Shown piece by piece: positions 23,396-34,635 of a stretch of 64,000 nucleotides of DNA. Below the pieces are notes generated by a model, which saw only the letters and a program-made list of their open reading frames with translations, made no database searches and was not told the DNA's origin. Location: assembly GCF_024166365.1 (NCBI RefSeq), contig NC_064834.1, forward strand, positions 59,252,001 through 59,316,000, given 5' to 3'. The number at the start of each line of letters is the position of its first letter. Within the stretch, counting starts at the first letter, position 1. Origin of the DNA: Elephas maximus indicus (Eukaryota > Chordata > Mammalia > Proboscidea > Elephantidae). A program made the translations under genes and the position numbers.

Positions 23396-24404
23396 CATAT
23401 ACTGTTCAAGATCTCTCCTTGCAGCTGTGATTGAGGTCTATTCTCAGAAAAAGCAATGAGCTGAAAGTGAAGATGCATCAGTGGAAATTTTGGCTACTTC
23501 TTCCAAGAAGGGTTAACATTATAAAAATGTAAAAATAGATGCTCACTATTTTAAGCAGAATAAATTTTTACATGTTCCTTCTCCTTATATCGTCATTTTA
23601 TTCTGAATGAACAGGAAATGACAGGTAAAATCCACACACACACCACACACACAAAACACCTTGGCTCCTAAAACCAGAATGCTTCAGAAATTAACTAGCC
23701 TGATGATTGGGAGCCCAACCCAAAGGACAACAGGGCAGTCATGTCTCATTCTCTGAAGAAGTTAAGTCCCTGCCTGGATATCAGAGGAAAATTTGTTGTC
23801 CTTCCCTTAGGGGACTCAGAAATTTCCCTCTCCTGAGAGTTCTCTACTTGTGAATTTTAGCCCTCAATGAATTCTCAAAATTTCTGTGTTCTCTTCAAAT
23901 AAAGTTAACTGGGCTGCCTCCCATCCTTTTCCCAAAATAATGCATCCCAAGCTTCACAAAATTTTAAGTTAAGATATTCACTCCTGGCCTCTTGCTCTGG
24001 TCTCATTTCCAGGCATTAAAACATATCAAAGCAGGATGAAACACCAAGAATAAACAACCTCAGCCTAAAACACCATCCAGATTCATGACTGTATTGTCCA
24101 AAAAGCAGTGCTTGTGTAGCTAAGGTCTATGCTTATCTTACTTGGTGACTCAGATGTTTCGACATTGCCATCAGTTCTAGAACCTGCTTGGAGTTGTTCC
24201 TCAGTCACACTTTTAAGGCCCCAATATGTTTACTTACATGACAAATAAATCCCTGCTCAGCCTGAATGTTAAATATCTGACATCTAAACCATGCTTCCCT
24301 GGAGTCCCCTCCCTGAGGCTCTCTAGTCATATCAACACTCTCTAGGGCTCTGTCCTCTCATTGTCCTACTGTCCACTAAGGTCTTGAAAAAGTAACGTGT
24401 TACT
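23396..24404. other. Unassigned non-coding sequence
   Basis: A short CA-rich run lies at about 23632-23655. Otherwise I recognise nothing. Confidence 0.5.
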
Positions 24405-24545
24405 AGTAACTTCTTTCATAGTTGAGAAAATTGGGGCTGAAAGAGTTAAGTGACTATTTCAAGTCATGCAGATAGAAAGAAGCTAAGTTGTGATTTGAAC
24501 CCAAGCCTTTTCAACATACTGTGCTTAATGTGTTAGCCTTTCCAG
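24405..24545 (-). mobile_element. MIR SINE fragment
   Basis: ATAGTTGAGAAAATTGGGGC, TGAAAGAGTTAAGTGACTAT, TTCAAGTCATGCAGATAGAA and GTGATTTGAACCCAAGCC follow the reverse MIR order, including the degraded B-box region. Confidence 0.75.
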
Positions 24546-24569
24546 AAACATCAATTAAAAACCTCATGC

Positions 24570-25660
24570 ACATAATCTTTACCTCAATTTCTTAACTTCC
24601 AAATTTACACAGTCATATTCACAGTTTCTGTCTCACTTCCAAATCTTTCCGTGGTTAATTGTAATCAGTTCCATCATCACTACCTACATTACATATTTCA
24701 TATTTCTTCAACTGCAAAATCACTAATGGCCATTAATACCCAAATTCAAAGACATTGTAAGATTTGTATATTACTTGAACTATGTAGATTTGATACCATT
24801 GACCTTTTGATTCTTGAAACCCTCTTCTTTTCTTGACTTTGACAACAACCTGGACCTTCTACTTCTATAGTTGCTTCTCTTGTTCTCCTTCTTCACCTTT
24901 TATTTTTTTGCTCTTCCTTTACATATTGGGTCTTTCTTTTCCATTTCTCATCCCTAGCCCTCATCCTCTACTTAAACTATACCCTTGGACAATCATTTTT
25001 ATGACAATTGCTTAAAATATATATATATATTAAAAAAAATATATACACATATATATATGTATCTATATATATGTGTGTATTTTTTATATATATGCTGATG
25101 ACTCACAAGATTACCTCACCAGACTAGACATCTTCTTGGTGAATCACATCCATAACTCACTTGCACACAACAGTAAATATAGAAGGGAGACAATTAGTTC
25201 ATACTTAAATTTAATGAGTCATTGGATCATCTAGTTTGAATTATCCCAGTTGAGATTATCACAAGTTACTCAATCACCCAACCAAAAACTTCAGAATAGC
25301 CCTTGATGTTTTCCCCCTATCATTTTCCACAAGCAGGTAATCATTAAGTGCTATTGATTCAAACATCTTAATAGTCATTGCCTCCTCTCTATCTTACTCT
25401 TCTCTTAACACTTCTCACTCAGGCCATTTAAATAACCTCTGAACTAGTATTTGACTCCAGCTATTCTTTCAATAAATCCTCAAGATTTCCAAGTGATATT
25501 TCTACAATGCAAATTTAATCACTTATTTGCTTAAAATTTACCCATGCTTTCAAATTTCTATAAGACACAGTCCTAAACATAAATGAGAAAGCTTTCCATG
25601 ATCTGCTCTCTCTCTCAGCTCTCCCTCTACTAACTGAAATATCAAATACATAAAGTACAT
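24570..25660 (+). mobile_element. L2/CR1-clade LINE, reverse-transcriptase region
   Basis: This long diverged copy shows the order of the mammalian L2-type RT region: ATGGCCATTAATACCCAAAT, GATTTGATACCATTGACC, TTCTTGAAACCCTCTTC, then ATATATATGCTGATGACTCA (the tyrosine-Ala-Asp-Asp active-site codons), and GCTTTCCATGATCTGCTCTC near the 3' end. A TA-rich expansion at 25015-25098 interrupts it just before the active-site block. There is no open frame. Confidence 0.68.
25015..25098. repeat. TA-rich microsatellite within L2
   Basis: This is a run of imperfect AT and ATGTGT dinucleotide repeats, including stretches that can pair with each other. Confidence 0.9.
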
Positions 25661-25802
25661 GTCTCTTAGGCATGAAAATCCATAAATTATTAATATATAT
25701 ACATTTGTGTGTAAACAAATAGAACAAAATGTAGAATATTTCCAGCACTTCATAAAGCACGGTTGGGCCTATTTCCAGTCATTATTTCTCTATTGGTAGC
25801 CT

Positions 25803-25831
25803 CTACTCGACGGCACTGGGTTTTTGGGTTA
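25803..25831 (+). mobile_element. AfroSINE 3' tail scrap
   Basis: CTACTCGACGGCACTGGGTT followed by TTTGGGTT is the terminal part of an AfroSINE; the rest is missing. Confidence 0.55.
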
Positions 25832-25990
25832 TTCTAACTTTGCTCATCTTAAATTAGTGTTGTCTGTTCTTGAAAATCATAAAAATAGAACCATACAGTA
25901 TGTAGTCTGTGTCTGACTTCTTTCACTCAATATACTGTTTATGATATCTACCCATGTTGTATGTGAAGAATGAGTCATCTTGACAATCGA
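25832..25990 (-). mobile_element. Probable old L1 3' fragment
   Basis: GTGTCTGACTTCTTTCACTC, AATATACTGTTTATGATATC and TACCCATGTTGTATGTGAAG resemble the reverse of the L1 ORF2 3' end / 3' UTR seen elsewhere in this window (44600-44720). It is diverged. Confidence 0.45.
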
Positions 25991-28142
25991 GAGAAATCTT
26001 ACCAAGATCTTCATTGAGGAACCATTTTCTTCCGAACTGTAGTCACATTAATCAAAACATTACTTTTTTGTTCAGCAGTTTGTTTCTTTTACTCTTTTTC
26101 ATCCTTAAGATCGAGATTTAAAGTTTTGGATGATTCCCTGACATTAGCAAAAAGTCTCAGCCAGTTGTAAAAAACAGCAGTCTCTTGCTCACAACATGGT
26201 AAGGATACATGTTTTCCCACCAGCTGAAAGTAATAAAAATATAAGTTGTTGGCACACCCAGGAAATATGCTAAAGTTCTTTGGTCTAGTGGGTAGATGGA
26301 ATTGGCTAAGCAGTCTAGGACTCAGGGCTCTGCAGAGTGAGTAGGCAGAATGGATGTAGTTCATGCGTGATGAGATGAAGGGTTAATTACTTCAGCCAAG
26401 AAGAATACAGTCCAAATGGATTTGCATGATTGTTTTCCTGTGAACGAAAAATAAACGCTTGCAAACAACCAAGCATGTATTTTTTGGTATCCACTGGTTA
26501 AAATATTGTATATGTTTGTGGTTTGGGGACAGAGGTAAGTATGAAGAGGAGAAAATGGAGGATGAAAGGGTATTTAGCATATGAAATTTATCAGTGAGTG
26601 TTTCTAGTCCTGAGACTCTAAAAAGCTTGAGAAAGGCTGGGTGTGTAGAATGGAAAGAATTTAGGACTTTGGAGTTTGAGTTGGATTTGCATTCAGAATT
26701 GTTATTATTCTGAGCCAATAATTTTCCTTTTGTGAGTATTTGATTTTTCATGTGTCAAATAAAATTAATAATACATTACACACCACATAGAGCCGTTCCA
26801 AAGTTTAAACAAAAGGATACTTGTGAAAGTGCACCATAAACTAAGAGTTCCATTTACACTGGACTATGGGCTTATACTATGAGTCAGAATTGACTCAATG
26901 GCACTGGTTTTATGGGCCTATGGAATCGTAGTGGGATTTTTATTAAAGCTTCAGGACATTTCAATAATATGTTTTCTTTCTGATTTTAACAGTGAAAAAC
27001 AGCAACACTATTGTGCTAGGAACATAAATGTGCCCCCAAATAGCAATGTGTATGGGTTTTTTATATTTAACACATTTTGGGTTGGGACTATTTTCTGTAA
27101 TGTTCTAAGGCTGGTACACATTATAATCAGAATCATAATCATGGCAACAATAAAAACAATATAATAATAAATGATTTCAGAGAAATTACCTTGAACTTTA
27201 AATGGCAAAACAGATACTAATTTTAAAGAAAACTTTACCTTTGGTTGAGAAAATTTTTGCACACTATAGGAAGTGATGTATAATCATACGACTTTATCAT
27301 ACGATGTTAGAATTTACTGCCTGTTCCCATTGAATTATTTTCTTTGATCACAGAATTCAAAGCAGGACCAAAATTAAGATTCAAGTCCCTAAATGCAGAG
27401 TTCCCATCTTCACTCATGAGACCAGGCTACTTGCCAATAGTTGAGGGTTTTCCTTAGTACTTCCACCCTTCTTTTGTCCCAGTTCTTGATAAATTTGACA
27501 GCAGAAAAGCAGAGAATCTTACTGTCTATTAATATAGCTGATCTCAGCAGAAATTACAGAATTCAGCCTAGAGAAAAAAGGAAGAGATTAAAAAAATCAT
27601 TTTATGATGTTTTGTCTTTTTAATTCTTGTTTAGCTGATGGTGGGGAATTCCTGCCAACATATCCACCATGACTTTGTCCAGTTGAGTTTTAAATAACTC
27701 AGGTAATTAGCCTTTTCTATTGCTCCTGGGAACTTGCTCTATCATACAATAGAACTATTAGGAAGAATTTTTTGATATAATATCCCTATGTTCAATTCTT
27801 GAGAAAACTTTCTCTGCACAATTTTATCTCCATAAAGAAACCAATGGGAATAAATAATAATAATAATAAGGGAAAAGAAAGCACTTGGTAAATGGACCAG
27901 GGTGAGGCTGTCAGGGGGTGGGGAGAGGAGGCAGTAGTGAGATGGCACATGGCAGGAAAGAAAGGAGGTAGGCAGAGCCAGGTAACTTAGAAGGCTGGCT
28001 GGAGAGAAAAACAGTTCCTCCAAGTAAATCTGAGGAGGCAGCAGCATCGGCGCAATCAATGGCACATTCCATCCCAGTTCCTGGAACTCCCTGTGTTGAA
28101 ATGAGCTCCAAAATGCTGTTTTTAGCAACATCTGTAGACCAA
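25991..28142. other. Unassigned sequence with a MIR and a SINE tail scrap
   Basis: No gene. It holds a degraded plus-strand MIR (about 26640-26800), an AfroSINE tail scrap at 26877-26917 (ATGAGTCAGAATTGACTCAA), and an (AAT)n run at 27852-27870. A direct repeat ATCATACGA occurs at about 27280 and 27298. The remainder is unassigned. Confidence 0.45.
26877..26917 (+). mobile_element. AfroSINE 3' tail scrap
   Basis: TATGAGTCAGAATTGACTCA followed by ATGGCACTGGTTTT is the AfroSINE / RTE-type 3' tail, with the rest of the element absent. Confidence 0.6.
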
Positions 28143-28295
28143 GAAACCCGTTACCATTGAGTCAGTTCCGACTCACAGCAATCCTATAGGACAGAGTAGA
28201 ACTGTCCCATAGGATTTCCAAGGAGCGGCTGGTGGGTATGAACAGCTGACCTTTTGGTTAGCAGACAAGATCTTAACCAATGCGCCATTCTCAGG
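28143..28295 (-). mobile_element. AfroSINE
   Basis: The sequence CATTGAGTCAGTTCCGACTC, CAGCAATCCTATAGGACAGA, then CCTTTTGGTTAGCAGACAAG and AACCAATGCGCCA is a near-complete minus-strand copy. Confidence 0.85.
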
Positions 28296-28746
28296 TTGTT
28301 AACTTCAAGTTAATATTTAATCTATTTTAAAACCCGTTTCTACCCATGTTAAAAAGCATAGCATGTTAAACATCACCACAGAGGCATTCAGATAGCTAAT
28401 CATTCCCGCCTCTCTTGTTCACATAGCCATGACTGTCTTATTTGAGCTTTGGATTCATGGACTTTGGAGTGGACTTTGGAAAGTAACAACAGAAAGGCAG
28501 ACATGTAGAACATGTGAAAACTCTATGGAACCATCTTCCTTTCTACCCTGCCTGTTCGGTAGTCAAGAACAGAAGTTTCCTGATGAATGTTATAAAGATG
28601 AAAGGGTCACATAAAATTCTTAGGGTACTTTTTGGAAAAGACATCCAAAACAATAAGATATTCAAAGTATTATTTCATCCATGTCATCCAAAAGTAAGCA
28701 TGCTTTAATCCAAATCTAAGTCTTACTGTATTTCATATATATATGC

Positions 28747-28931
28747 TTGTTGTTGTTGTTGTGTGCTGTTGAGTCTATTCTGACTCATAGCTACCCTATA
28801 TGACAAAGTAGAACTACCCCAACAGCATTTCCTAGGCTGTAATCTTTACCAGAGAAGATCACCAGGTCTTTTCTCCCACGGAGCCACTGATGGGTTTGAA
28901 CTGCTGAACACTGTGCCATTGCACCTCCAGA
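28747..28931 (-). mobile_element. AfroSINE with GTT-rich tail
   Basis: The left end is (GTT)n followed by GTGTGCTGTTGAGTCTATTC. The right end has the tRNA head (reverse of CAGTGTTCAGCAGTTCAAAC). The (GTT)n-GTGCTGTTGAGTC start is shared with the 3' ends of the RTE copies in this window. Confidence 0.85.
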
Positions 28932-28932
28932 G

Positions 28933-28968
<36 letters not shown>

Positions 28969-28969
28969 G
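28932..28969. repeat. (TC)n(AC)n microsatellite
   Basis: A run of about 9 TC units is followed by about 9 AC units, directly abutting the AfroSINE head. Confidence 0.92.
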
Positions 28970-29375
28970 AGTTACCTACTACTGTTGTAATACAAATACC
29001 ACAAGTGGGTGACTTTACAGTTCTGGAGACTAAAAGTCCAACTCAAGGTCTCAGCTGTTTTGATCCCTTCCTTTTTGGTAGCCCTGGGCATTCCTTGGTC
29101 CCTTGATTTGTAGACAATCCTCACATGGTGTCTGTCTTCCCTTTGTGTATATCCCTGTGTCTGTTGCGATTTTTGTAACTCAGATGTAATTAGGTGTAGG
29201 ATCTAGCTTATGCTGGTATGACCTCATTAACATAGCAAAAGAAAAACTCTATTTCCGAACATTATCATTTCCACAAGTACAAGGACCAGGAATTCAACAC
29301 ATATTCACCTATTTTGAGGGGACATAGTTCAATCCACACCACATATAATACACATATTATACATATAATATATAA
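28970..29375. other. Old interspersed-repeat-like stretch, unassigned
   Basis: The order TAATACAAATACCACAAGTG, TTACAGTTCTGGAGACTAAA, CCTCACATGGTGTCTGTCTT, GGGGACATAGTTCAATCCAC resembles a common old mammalian repeat whose family name I cannot assign with confidence. The end (29340-29375) is AT-rich. Confidence 0.45.
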
Positions 29376-29427
29376 TAGGGTCGCTATGAGTCAGAATCGA
29401 ATCGATGGCACTGGGTTTGGTTTTTTG
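29376..29427 (+). mobile_element. AfroSINE 3' tail inserted in AT-rich repeat
   Basis: AGGGTCGCTATGAGTCAGAA, TCGAATCGATGGCACTGGG and TTTGGTTTTTTGA form a 52-bp 5'-truncated SINE, flanked on both sides by ATATAATATACATAT-like sequence. Confidence 0.7.
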
Positions 29428-29467
29428 ATTTTATATAATATACATATGATATACAGTTCCCTCACGG

Positions 29468-29590
29468 AACTGTAAGCTCCATAAGACCAAAGACCTGGAC
29501 TGTTTTATTCATTCTCATATCCTCATTGCCTACTCAGTGCCTGTTGCATTAGGGACACGCTCCATGCTTTCATTGAATAAATAACTGTGT
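29468..29590 (+). mobile_element. L2 LINE 3' end
   Basis: AACTGTAAGCTCCATAAGAC, GGACTGTTTTATTCATTCTC, TCAGTGCCTGTTGCATTAGG and TTGAATAAATAACTG match the L2 3' end. Confidence 0.75.
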
Positions 29591-29605
29591 ATGTTACAGC
29601 TTCCA

Positions 29606-29704
29606 CCAGGCGCTCCTCAGAAACTCTGTGGGGCAGTTCTACTCTGTCCTATAGGGTTGCTATGAGTCGGAATTGACTCGATGGCAATGGGTTTTTTTTT
29701 TTTG
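29606..29704 (+). mobile_element. AfroSINE, 5'-truncated
   Basis: AACTCTGTGGGGCAGTTCTA, CTCTGTCCTATAGGGTTGCT and GAGTCGGAATTGACTCGATG then a T12 stretch form the 3' part of an AfroSINE. It is well preserved. Confidence 0.85.
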
Positions 29705-29741
29705 GTGTTGTTACAGCTTATAATAAAAAAAATGTGCCTAT

Positions 29742-29925
29742 ATAGAGCCCTGGTGACACAGCTGTTAAGAGCTTGGCTGCTAGCCAAAAGGTCAGCAGTT
29801 TGAATCCACCAGCCACTCCTTGGAAACATACGTGGCAGCTCTACTCTGTCCTATAGGGTCACTATGAGTCGGGATTGACTGAACAGCAATGGTTTTTGTT
29901 TGTTTGTTTTTGGTTGTTTATAGTA
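29742..29925 (+). mobile_element. AfroSINE, complete
   Basis: The tRNA-derived head (AGAGCCCTGGTGACACAGCT, GTTAAGAGCTTGGCTGC, then a CAGTTTGAATCC B box) runs into the body (GGCAGCTCTACTCTGTCC) and the RTE-like tail (CACTATGAGTCGGGATTGAC). A (TTTG)n tail follows. The head is SINE-derived and is not a functional tRNA gene. Confidence 0.88.
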
Positions 29926-31984
29926 AGGTGTGACACTTCTGGGAATAAATAAATAGAACTATTATATAACAATGTGTTTTAAGGTGAGTAAACAAAGACT
30001 TTTCCAAATGTACACTAGTTTGCTGTCTACTTAAGTCATCAGAGCAATGCTCCAACGGTCTCACAAATACCTTCTAGTGAATTACTGGGTTTGTTAACAT
30101 CATGATCACACACACACACACAGACACTCCTGCACAGAGCCAAAACATCCCTATATAATTCTTTCACTTCTTCTCAACATTCTTTTCATTTATGCTCTGT
30201 TCTTTCCCTTTTTCTTATAGTATTTTTCCTGATTTAAATTGCAAACCTATTGAGAAAGGACTATAGCTTTGTTTTTCACAGAAGTCAGTACATTATTATT
30301 AAATAATGCTTACCTAAAAAAAAAAAAATTTTTTTTTTTTTTAAGGATAAAAACACTAGTATATGTCTTGGAAAATTTAAGAGGATCTCTGAGTAATTTT
30401 GTCTTTTGTAGTTTGTAGATAACTGTGACATTTAAATCCATATTGACAAGTACATTATAAAAATGAAGAGATTCCCTGGTATTTCACAGATAGGCGAAAT
30501 TCAGGTATCATTCAGAAGCTGTTTTATTAAAAGACATGAGCTAAAGGAAAAGTAAATAGAAACTCCAGTGGTTCATGTAAAAAGGAACAAAGCTCATGGG
30601 GGGGGGGGCAAGACTGTTCCAGAGACATTGTTAGGGTAATAGGTAGTAATGAGGTTCCAGGTGCTGCAATTTTCTTTATAAACATTCCAGGATTTTTAGG
30701 GAGGGGTTGTGTTTGCTTGATTTCCCATTAGTTTGGAAGATCTATAAGAAAAGAAACTAGGTGTTCTATTTCTTTTACCACTCTCAATAATTCAATTCAA
30801 TAAAAATTTGTTGAGGATGAATTATCTTATGATCCTTTTACACTGCTGTATTGAATTTTATGTATTTCCTGTAATGTTGTTTAACTTTTTCATATATCTA
30901 TTCTATGAATTTTCAGTTATAGAGTTCTTTTAATGATAGCTACTTGGGAATGTAAGACAGTTTCAGAGATATATAGACGTAGAGTTGAGTAGAATGTAAC
31001 ATTGATATATATTAAGCCTGTATCCATACAAAATGCAAAAATATAATGGGGGATTCAAATATGTACAAGACTCAAACCTTGACCTCATAGAAAATGCCAA
31101 TGAGTCCTGTAAAAACAGTGCTGATGTATTTACATGTCTTTATGCCAGGTAATGCAGGGAAAAAACAATACCAGAATACAAGAATCTTCCTTTCTCCCAT
31201 TGTTCCTGACTGATTTGCTGCAACTTAAATGATATGACAAAAGTATTAGATGTTATATCCTACCAAAAATATAACACAAAGCTAGCTCACCAAGCCTCAA
31301 TGATTATAGTTAAAGACAATTTATACAAATAGCTTAAAAGTGGGGTTATTCCCAGGGCTTCAAACTGGTTTCGAATGGTTCAGTAATTGCTGACATAAAA
31401 GAGGGCAGCTTACATGTTGCATAGCAACTAAATCAGTTGACTGTGGGATTTTGATCCAAGTAGGAAACAAACAGCAGTGCCCTACTCAACTATGGCAGTT
31501 GACTGTACCACTTTGAATGTGTGTCACTCTCCACAGTCCTGCCAATAATCCCATCTCCCTTATCAGGCTCCTGAAGCTTTTGGGATTCATTTGATAGATT
31601 GGTTTATCTCTTTCATTTTATGAGTTGGCTCAATGGATGGCCCAATCAACTTTTCCTAACAGAAAAAGCAAGGTGAGGATATTCAAGGCAAGATTTTGAA
31701 AGTTCCACTGGTTTCCTTGAACTCCTTATGATAAGGTATAAATGGAGAGAGTTGAGATTAAAATATCCATAAGCCTGCTTAACTTTCAAGAAAAAAATTT
31801 AAGACCTATAAAAGACTCAGGAATTACTGTGTTTGAAAAAATAATTGTAGTTATCAGCTTCTCTAGGTGGTGAAAGAATCACAAGTTCAGAAATTAAAGA
31901 ATATATATTAAAAATATTTACAGTAAATATTGTTCTCAGTGGAAGAATATTGAGATATTCCTCTGAAATGGAGAAATAAAGATA
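29926..31984. other. Unassigned non-coding sequence
   Basis: No gene or named repeat in about 2 kb. Low-complexity features are a (CA)n run (30107-30122), an A12-T15 palindromic run (about 30316-30342) and a G10 run (30599-30609). Confidence 0.5.
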
Positions 31985-32267
31985 AAATGACTACTAAAAC
32001 CACCTCTATTCAAAATACTACTAGACAGCCATGCCAGCACAATAATGTAAGAAAAAAGAAATTAAGGTCATGTAGAATGTAAAGGAAAAAATGAAGATAT
32101 AATTATTAATAAGTGACTTAATTACCTTTCAAGAACATAAAACAATCACAAAAATTACAATAAAGTATATTTGACAAGTTAGATACAAGTTCAATATACA
32201 ATAAATATTAGATTTCTATATGCTACCAAAATAAATAGAAGATGCAGTTTTAAAAAAATACCACTAA
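31985..32267 (+). mobile_element. Old L1 ORF2 fragment, part 1
   Basis: CACCTCTATTCAAAATACTA and GACAGCCATGCCAGCACAAT, through TTTCTATATGCTACCAAAAT, parallel the L1 RT-domain region. It resumes at 34276 after two younger L1 3' ends. Confidence 0.68.
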
Positions 32268-33837
32268 TTCCAACACCTCTATGACAAAAAGACAAATAAT
32301 CCAATTAAAAACAGGCAAAGGAAATGAACAGACACTTCACCAAAGAAGACATCCAAATGACTAACAGACACATAAGGAAATGTTCACGATCACTAGACAT
32401 TAGAGAAATGCAAATCAAAACCACAATCAGATACCATCTCACCCCGGAATTACTGGCACCAAAAAAAAAAAAAAACAGAAAATAAAAAATGTCAGAGAGA
32501 TTGAACTCTTATGCACTGCTGGTGAGAATACAAAATGGTACAACCATTTTGGAAAACAATATGGTGCTTCCTTAAAAAGCTATAAATGGAAAAACCATAT
32601 GATCCAGAATCCCACTTCTAGGAATACATACTAGAGAAATAAGAGCCATCACACGAATAGGCGTGCATGCCAATGTTCATTGCCACATTGTTCACAAAAG
32701 CAAAAAGATGGAAACAATCTAGATGCCCATCAACAGACGAATGAATAAACAAACTGTGGTACATACTCACAATGGAGTACTATGCAAAGATAAAGAACAA
32801 TGATGAATCTGCAAAGCATCTCACAACATGGATGAATCTGGAGGGCATTATGCTGAATGAAATAAGTCAATCCCAAAAGGACAAATATTGTATGAGACCA
32901 CTACTATAAAAACTCATGAAATGGTTTATACATAAAAAGAAAAAGTCTTTGATGGTTACAAGGGAGTGGTAGGGATGGAAAAATATTAAATAGACAATAG
33001 ATAAGTGGTAACTTTGGTGTCGGGTAAGACAGTACACAATTCTGGGTAAGCCAGCTCAACTTGTCCAATGCACGTCATGGAAGCTCCATAGACACACCCA
33101 AACTCCCCGAGGGACTGAATTACTAGGCTAAGGGCTGTGCGGACCATGGTCTCGGGGAACATCTAACTCAATTGGCATGACATAGCTTATAAAGAATATG
33201 TTCTACGTTCTACTTTGGTGAGTAGCATCTGTGGTCTTAAAGGCATGTGAATGACTATCTAAAATACTCCACTGGTCCCACCCGGTCTGGAGCAAGGGAG
33301 AATGAAGAAAACTAAAGACATAAGGGAAAGATTAGTGCAAAGGACTGGTGGACCACAACTACCATGGCCTCCACAAGACTGAGTCCAGTACAACTAGATG
33401 GTGCCAGCCTACCATCACCAACTGCTCTGACAGGGATAACAATAGAGGGTCCTGGACAGAACTGGAGAAAAATGGAGAACAAAATTCTAACTCACAAAAA
33501 AAGACCAGAGTTACTGGTCTGACAAAAATTGTAGAAACGCCGAGACTATGGCCCCTGGTCACCCCCTTAGCTCAGTAATGAAGTCACTCCTGACTTCTCC
33601 CTTCAACTAAGGATTAGACAGGCCCATAAAACAAAATGAGGCTAAAGGGGCAAGACGGCCGAGGGGTAAGGACGAGAAGGCAGGAGGAGACAGGAAAGCT
33701 GGTAATAGGCAATCCAAGATCGAAAAGGGAGTGTAGACAGGTCATGGGATTGTTAACCAATGTCATAAAACAATATGTGCATGAACTGTTTAATAAGAAG
33801 CTAGTTTGTTCTGTAAACCTTCATCTAAAGTACAATA
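32268..33837 (+). mobile_element. L1 3' end (ORF2 C-terminus and 3' UTR), 5'-truncated
   Basis: The left part is the ORF2 C-terminal coding region (GGAAATGTTCACGATCACTA, ATGCACTGCTGGTGAGAATA, CCATCAACAGACGAATGAAT), full of stops. The right part is the afrotherian-type L1 3' UTR (GGTCTCGGGGAACATCTAAC, GGTCATGGGATTGTTAACCA), ending in an A-rich tail at about 33835. It has the same 3' UTR type as the elements at 40438, 42778 and 45352. Confidence 0.8.
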
Positions 33838-33853
33838 AAAAAAATACCATTAA

Positions 33854-34260
33854 CATTCACAAAAGAATACCAGACTTACTGGTCTGATGGAGACTGGAGG
33901 AACGCCTGAAACTATGGTTACTGGACACTCTGGTAACTCAGAATTGAAACCTCTCCCAAAGCCCACTTTTCAGACAAAGATTAGGCAGGCCTATAAAACA
34001 AACATTAACATATGTGAGGAATGTGCTTTTTAGTTCAATCAAATATATGAAATCAAATGGGAGGCTCCTGTCCAAAAGCAAGATGAGAAGGCAAGAAGGG
34101 AAAGGAACTAGATGAATAGACACAGGGAACCCGGGGTTAAAAGGGGGAGAGTGCTGTCACATTGTGGGGACTACAATGAATGTCACAAAACAATATGTGT
34201 ATAAATTTTTGAATAAGAAATTAACTTTAGTTAAAAATTTTCACCTAAAGAACAATTAAA
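33854..34260 (+). mobile_element. L1 3' UTR, second tandem insertion
   Basis: The L1 3' UTR restarts (CCAGACTTACTGGTCTGATG ... GCTGTCACATTGTGGGGACT) and ends in its own poly-A at about 34255-34268. The sequences before, between and after the two insertions share AAAAATACCAYTAA (32252-32267, 33838-33853; decayed at 34261-34275). Confidence 0.78.
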
Positions 34261-34275
34261 AAAAAAAATCACTAA

Positions 34276-34625
34276 CAATAGCACCAAAACCCAGCAAGTG
34301 TCAAAGAATAAATTTAAAGGAAGATGGACAAGACAACTGAACTGAAAACTTCAAAATGTCATTGATATGCATTAAGTCCTAAATAGAAGTTTACATTGTG
34401 TTCATAGACTTGAACAGTCAATACTGCACAAGTCAATTCTTTTCAAAGTAATCAATGAATTAGATATGATACAACAAAAATCCAAAACAAGTTTTTGTTC
34501 ATTTGTTTACCGTTTCTTTTTGCAAGATTGGACAACCTAATCATTTAATTCATATTAAAATGTAAAGAGCCAAGAACAGCCGAGGAAAATTTGAACAAGG
34601 AAAAAGCTAAAGTGTTTTCACTACC
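34276..34625 (+). mobile_element. Old L1 ORF2 fragment, part 2
   Basis: AAAGAATAAATTTAAAGGAA and AACTGAACTGAAAACTTCAA through AATTCATATTAAAATGTAAAG follow the L1 ORF2 thumb region and continue the copy interrupted at 32267. Confidence 0.65.
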
Positions 34626-34635
34626 GGGTATCAAG

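Noticed and set aside
29742-29815. tRNA-like sequence with A and B box
   Set aside because: It is the 5' head of an AfroSINE; it does not complete a tRNA cloverleaf and continues into SINE body and tail.
30316-30342. A12-T15 palindromic run as a possible terminator or hairpin
   Set aside because: Simple low-complexity sequence with no transcription unit beside it.
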